The notes under the pieces: model-generated
What the model was told of the DNA's origin: nothing
The model's database searches: none
What the model saw: the letters and a program-made list of their open reading frames with translations, nothing else
Source: Marinoscillum pacificum
GTDB lineage: Bacteria > Bacteroidota > Bacteroidia > Cytophagales > Cyclobacteriaceae
Length of the DNA: 64,000 nucleotides
Direction: 5' to 3'
Assembly: GCF_024714495.1 (NCBI RefSeq)
Contig: NZ_JAMZMJ010000010.1
Coordinates: forward strand, 124,001 to 188,000
Part shown: piece by piece, positions 60,527 to 64,000 of the stretch
Position numbering within the stretch: the first letter of the stretch is position 1
How the letters are laid out: each line of letters opens with the position of its first letter
Made by a program: the position numbers and the translations under genes

Positions 60527-62260
60527 TTGCTTGACCAGTTTACTCAACCTCTCTTCTCCTGACAAATCTGATACTTTCAGCATATAAACTCCTCTTGTCA
60601 GATCGCTAAAATCAAGTCCAGACACTCCACCTCTATAGATTTCTTGTCCAAACAAATTCATCAATAGCACCTCCGTCACTACCCTACCAGACCATTCAAT
60701 ATCAACATGATCAATTACCGGATTAGGATAAACTTTTAAACTTCCTGTCTGCTGATTGCTCCCTACAAAAACGAATTTAGACAATTCTGATTGACCATCA
60801 TAGTCTACTTGATTAAGCTGATAATACACCGCATTGCTTGATTCATAATCCACAAACTGATAGTCCTGCTTTTCATTGGTTGTGCCATTTCCATCAACCT
60901 GACCCAAAGACTTCCATTTCAACCCATCTGTAGATTTTAGTACCTCAAAGTAATCATTGTTTTTCTCTGTTACAGTTGCCCATTGAAGTTTCACGCCTGC
61001 CGCAACTCTCTCTGCATTAAAGAATAAATAAGATACAGGAAGAGGTCTTATTAAATTATAATCAAATGTAACTCTGTTCTGGCCACCACCTTCGAAATAC
61101 TCCAAAACCAGATTGTAAGTACCATCTAAAACCTGAACAGCAGAGGTAGTAGTGGCATATCCATGATAGCCATAATTATCCACGATCCAAGTAGCTCCAC
61201 CATCAATACTCAATCGGTACCCATCATCACCACCAACAGTAAAATCATATTCGCCAAAGTCAAAATTCTTTTGCATTTTAAATCGAACAGTAAAGTTTTC
61301 AGTTTGAAAATCACACCCTGAAGTAGAACTAATCACATTGTCTCCTCCAAAACCTTCATCGAATGTTTCTGACTCAAAAACCTCTCCTCTATAGTCCGTA
61401 TAATTATCCGCTCCTCCTGCATACACATAACCAATCCAGCTTTCACTGCCATAACTGGTCTCGTCACCCTGCTGCTCTTGAGCATAGACAGATAAGGATG
61501 ATGTATTCACTGTATTTCCCCCGCCAGTAGCCTGACGCCTGTAATAGGTTAAGGTTCCTGCAAAACCTGATGGGATATCATATGTAGCAAATGTTGCACC
61601 TGAAATATCACTCCAAGTGCTATTATCAGAAGAAGATTGCCATTGGTAAGATGCAGTGCTGCCATCACTAAACTGAGCAGGAAACTGACTGGTGAAAGCA
61701 TCAGGATCGAAGGGAGCCACAGCACATATCATCTGATCCGAGCCTATCCTTCCTCCCCAGTGAGTACCTAAAAATGTAATATCTATAGAAACACGGCTAT
61801 CTCCTCCGTCTTCATAATAATCTAAAACCAGATCGTAGTTTCCGTTGAGTACTATTTCGTCATAAGTAGTACGATAAGAATGGTTTGAATAATCAGATAT
61901 CACATAGGTGCTTCCGCCATCCAGACTTAAACGAACTCCATCGTCACCTCCAATGGTAATTCCATATACACCAGCAGCGTATGTCTGATTCATCCGATAA
62001 CGAACACTAAAAGTGTTGGCATTTACATTACAGGCATCTGTTGCGAAATCACAATCAGCTGAACCGCAAAAACTACTGTCAAAGTTTTCTGATTCATAAA
62101 TTCTTCCAGAAAAATTGGCGGTTGTAAAGGTATTGGAGCCTTCATATACATAACCAATCCAGCTTCCAGATCCATAGACGGTTTCTGAGCCTGAACCACA
62201 CTGAGCCCAGATCAAGTGAGAGGCAATACCCAGCAGTACTGCCATTAAATACTTATTCAT
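60524..62260 (-). CDS. Type IX secreted protein with two PA14-like modules
   Basis: 578 residues. A signal peptide (about 1-19, ending IWAQ) is followed by a PA14-like module (about 25-170, with GVYGITIGGDDGVRLSLDGG), a beta-rich linker resembling a Ig-like segment, a second PA14-like module (about 270-400, with GEYDFTVGGDDGYRLSIDGG), and a C-terminal sorting domain (LKVYPNPVIDHVDIEWSG at its start, ending ERLSKLVKQ). The last part marks export by the type IX secretion system. PA14 modules bind carbohydrate in many secreted enzymes. No catalytic domain is seen, so adhesion or glycan binding is likely. Confidence 0.85.
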   Translation of the reverse strand: MNKYLMAVLLGIASHLIWAQCGSGSETVYGSGSWIGYVYEGSNTFTTANFSGRIYESENFDSSFCGSADCDFATDACNVNANTFSVRYRMNQTYAAGVYGITIGGDDGVRLSLDGGSTYVISDYSNHSYRTTYDEIVLNGNYDLVLDYYEDGGDSRVSIDITFLGTHWGGRIGSDQMICAVAPFDPDAFTSQFPAQFSDGSTASYQWQSSSDNSTWSDISGATFATYDIPSGFAGTLTYYRRQATGGGNTVNTSSLSVYAQEQQGDETSYGSESWIGYVYAGGADNYTDYRGEVFESETFDEGFGGDNVISSTSGCDFQTENFTVRFKMQKNFDFGEYDFTVGGDDGYRLSIDGGATWIVDNYGYHGYATTTSAVQVLDGTYNLVLEYFEGGGQNRVTFDYNLIRPLPVSYLFFNAERVAAGVKLQWATVTEKNNDYFEVLKSTDGLKWKSLGQVDGNGTTNEKQDYQFVDYESSNAVYYQLNQVDYDGQSELSKFVFVGSNQQTGSLKVYPNPVIDHVDIEWSGRVVTEVLLMNLFGQEIYRGGVSGLDFSDLTRGVYMLKVSDLSGEERLSKLVKQ

Positions 62261-62362
62261 GTGTTGACGGTTGTAACGGTTAATTACAAATAATTGATAC
62301 TGACAAAGATACTACATGTTCTATAACAAAAAGTGATCACCTATTACCGTTAACATAGACAA

Positions 62363-62385
62363 TTCAAGGCCACATGGGCCTTGAA
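62363..62385 (-). terminator. Hairpin downstream of the GH5 gene
   Basis: TTCAAGGCC and GGCCTTGAA pair over 9 bp with a 5-base loop, 9 bases past the stop codon of the GH5-type gene. The tail is not very T-rich, so termination is probable, not certain. Confidence 0.5.
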
Positions 62386-62393
62386 CAAAAACA

Positions 62394-64000
62394 TTATTTA
62401 ACTACTATTCGTCGGGTAATTAGTTGATTATCCGTTTCAATTTCAATCACATACAACCCTTTAATTACACCGTGAGGCAATGAATATTTATTTCCAGACT
62501 GCACTTTTTTGGAAACTACCTGTCTCCCAGACAAATCTCTCCATCGGACACTTGCCTCTTCCACTCCTGCGGAAGACAAATCTATCTGATACTCAGAAGT
62601 CACAGGATTGGGATAAATCAACACTTCAGTTTTTTGATGCGTCAAATCCTCTGAGGACCATCTGGCACCTGATCCTGTGCCCCAGGTAAAAGTTTCCCAT
62701 CCTCCAATTGAAGCACGATCACACATCATATTTGATATACCATTTTCAGAGGACACATATTGATTCCCAAAACCCCTCAGGGCAACAGTATTATTACCCA
62801 GATCTTCCCATGTAAAAGCTTCCCATCCACTTACAGATGTTGAATTACAAGTCATTACACTTTGACCATTTCCAGAAGAAACATACAAACCATTAGTACC
62901 TTGGAGAGCAATCTGGTTGGAGCCAACAGCTACAACTGTAAACTGCTCCCAACCACCTACAGATCCTCGGTTGCAATTCATTCCTCCCTGTCCATTTTCT
63001 GACGACACATATTGTCCATTGCTGCCCCTTAGCCAGATTACCTGACCAGTAGGTGCGCCTGTAGTTCCTGATGAAGAGATTCTAAACCAATTAAGATTAA
63101 ACCCACCAGCTAAAATCGATAACGCTAAATCTTGATTCCCGGCATTCAAGTTGACTGAATGAGATATAGTAGTCCAACTTTGCCAACCGCCTGTGGAAGG
63201 AATATTAATACTTCCATAACTGGAACCTCCGCCAAGAGACTCTAACTGTATAGAGCCTCCTCCACCTTGACTAGCTACGCGATACTCGATAGTGTAGGCT
63301 CCAGAACTTGGAATATTCACTCGATAACCCATCCAATCTCCGGCATCTAACCAACCAACGTTTGACCCACCTCCTGTATCTGAGGTATTTTCCGTTTGCA
63401 CACCTTGCATATCGCAAAAACTTTCCGCTTGTATCGTTCCTATTGACTGGTAATTTCCTTGACAACCTCCAGAGGCTCCTGTATACTTTACTGCATCATA
63501 ATACCCTTGATGAAAGGTTATGCCAGACGCTCCATTCCCAATATTATTCTGACAGAAAGCAATCAAGTTATTGTAAGCATTGGCAGGTGGAGATCCTCCG
63601 TATTTAATATAATCTCTTACTGAGTTATATGCTCCATTAGGGTTGATCGTCCAAATACATCGATCATGGTACATTTTCTTAAATGACCATGGAAAATATG
63701 CCACATTATTATTGATACACCAATCAGTCATTTCTCGAAGCTTGCTATTGGTGTTTTCCCCATATTCTCCGAGCATCAAAGGTACATTCAAACGATTGGT
63801 TAAGTCCTTTCTTCCGTTCAATTGAGACACATCGTCTGAATAATGATGCGTCTGATATACGAGGTTATTATCCCATCGATAATTGATCCCAGTACTTGAC
63901 TGAACGCTTGGATCCTGCCAGTCTAGTTTTTGCATATCAGATCCCCACCAGCTTCCTTCAGCCACGATCACGTGATTGTTATCTACCTGGCGAATAGCAT
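62394..64000 (-). CDS. GH5-type glycoside hydrolase, C-terminal part, with CBM6, fascin-like and type IX sorting domains
   Basis: The frame is open to the right edge, so the N-terminus is missing (535 codons here). The part seen begins in the catalytic domain (HVIVAEGSWWGSDMQKLDWQ), with the nucleophile Glu likely in PLMLGEYGENTNSK, and NNNVAYFPWSFK as the last barrel strand. Then come a CBM6 domain (IQAESFCDMQGVQ, GWLDAGDWMGYRVNIPSSG), three beta-trefoil/fascin-like repeats (NGQYVSSENGQ, NGLYVSSGNGQ, NQYVSSENG) and the type IX sorting domain (VLIYPNPVTSEYQIDLSS). The family includes cellulases; the acid/base Glu lies outside the window. It probably acts on a plant or algal polysaccharide at the cell surface or outside. 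Confidence 0.87.
   Translation of the reverse strand, partial: AIRQVDNNHVIVAEGSWWGSDMQKLDWQDPSVQSSTGINYRWDNNLVYQTHHYSDDVSQLNGRKDLTNRLNVPLMLGEYGENTNSKLREMTDWCINNNVAYFPWSFKKMYHDRCIWTINPNGAYNSVRDYIKYGGSPPANAYNNLIAFCQNNIGNGASGITFHQGYYDAVKYTGASGGCQGNYQSIGTIQAESFCDMQGVQTENTSDTGGGSNVGWLDAGDWMGYRVNIPSSGAYTIEYRVASQGGGGSIQLESLGGGSSYGSINIPSTGGWQSWTTISHSVNLNAGNQDLALSILAGGFNLNWFRISSSGTTGAPTGQVIWLRGSNGQYVSSENGQGGMNCNRGSVGGWEQFTVVAVGSNQIALQGTNGLYVSSGNGQSVMTCNSTSVSGWEAFTWEDLGNNTVALRGFGNQYVSSENGISNMMCDRASIGGWETFTWGTGSGARWSSEDLTHQKTEVLIYPNPVTSEYQIDLSSAGVEEASVRWRDLSGRQVVSKKVQSGNKYSLPHGVIKGLYVIEIETDNQLITRRIVVK

Noticed and set aside
1-64000. CRISPR arrays, phage or integrative elements
   Set aside because: No regular spaced repeats, cas genes, integrase, transposase or phage structural genes were seen.

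Overview
The window looks like chromosomal DNA of a moderately AT-rich Bacteroidota, probably a gliding or marine Cytophagales-type organism (inference). The evidence is TonB-dependent receptors with carboxypeptidase-like N-terminal domains, C-terminal type IX secretion sorting domains, outer-membrane beta-barrel family 3 proteins, LytS/LytTR and TPR histidine kinases, weak Shine-Dalgarno sequences, and many upstream elements matching the Bacteroidota -7 box TAnnTTTG. No transposase, integrase, phage gene or CRISPR array was seen.

Layout. 1-6.0 kb: the end of a secreted SBBP-type beta-propeller protein and a three-gene TPR-kinase/TPR-kinase/NarL-regulator operon. 6.1-10.6 kb: lpdA, fabG and a membrane VWA protein. 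10.7-14.4 kb: a small regulon (membrane protein, winged-helix regulator, TPR protein, TonB-type receptor) whose two promoters carry the same 17-bp perfect palindrome. 14.5-14.9 kb: a gene-free stretch that looks like an independent small-RNA or micro-ORF transcription unit. 14.9-18.8 kb: clpC, a WbqC-family gene and a Sua5/YrdC gene.

18.9-32.2 kb is the most interesting part. It reads as a locus for complex inositol-containing sphingolipids: inositol-1-phosphate synthase, serine palmitoyltransferase, a sugar-phosphate-type nucleotidyltransferase, a GNAT-like protein resembling bacterial ceramide synthases, a small fatty-acid module (FabL-like reductase, FabZ-like dehydratase, ketosynthase, acyl carrier protein), a protein strikingly like the eukaryotic sphingolipid delta-4 desaturase, two tandem membrane desaturase/hydroxylase paralogues, a CDP-alcohol phosphotransferase, a two-HKD phospholipase-D-family synthase, and a PimA-like glycosyltransferase. 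Together these could make an unsaturated or hydroxylated ceramide, add phosphoinositol, and glycosylate it. This product is inferred from the genes, not shown.

32.3-48.3 kb is a surface-glycan region: about a dozen glycosyltransferases of different types (GT2-like, GT25, GT61, two exostosin-like, a rhamnosyltransferase-like), a sulfotransferase-like protein, a PvdE/SyrD-type ABC exporter and a Wzi-type outer-membrane protein, on mixed strands and without a recognisable polymerase, flippase or initiating transferase. 48.4-50.8 kb: mltG, a thioesterase and a YihY protein. 50.8-54 kb: a PepSY-type membrane protein with a TonB-dependent receptor. 54.2-57.7 kb: a LytS/LytTR pair, a membrane-anchored XRE regulator and a second YihY. 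58.3-58.6 kb: tRNA-Ser(UGA) with a decayed partial duplicate. 58.7-60.5 kb: small proteins and a Gfo/Idh/MocA oxidoreductase. 60.5-64 kb: two type IX secreted proteins, one with paired PA14-like modules and one the C-terminal part of a GH5 glycoside hydrolase with CBM6 and fascin-like modules, running off the right edge.
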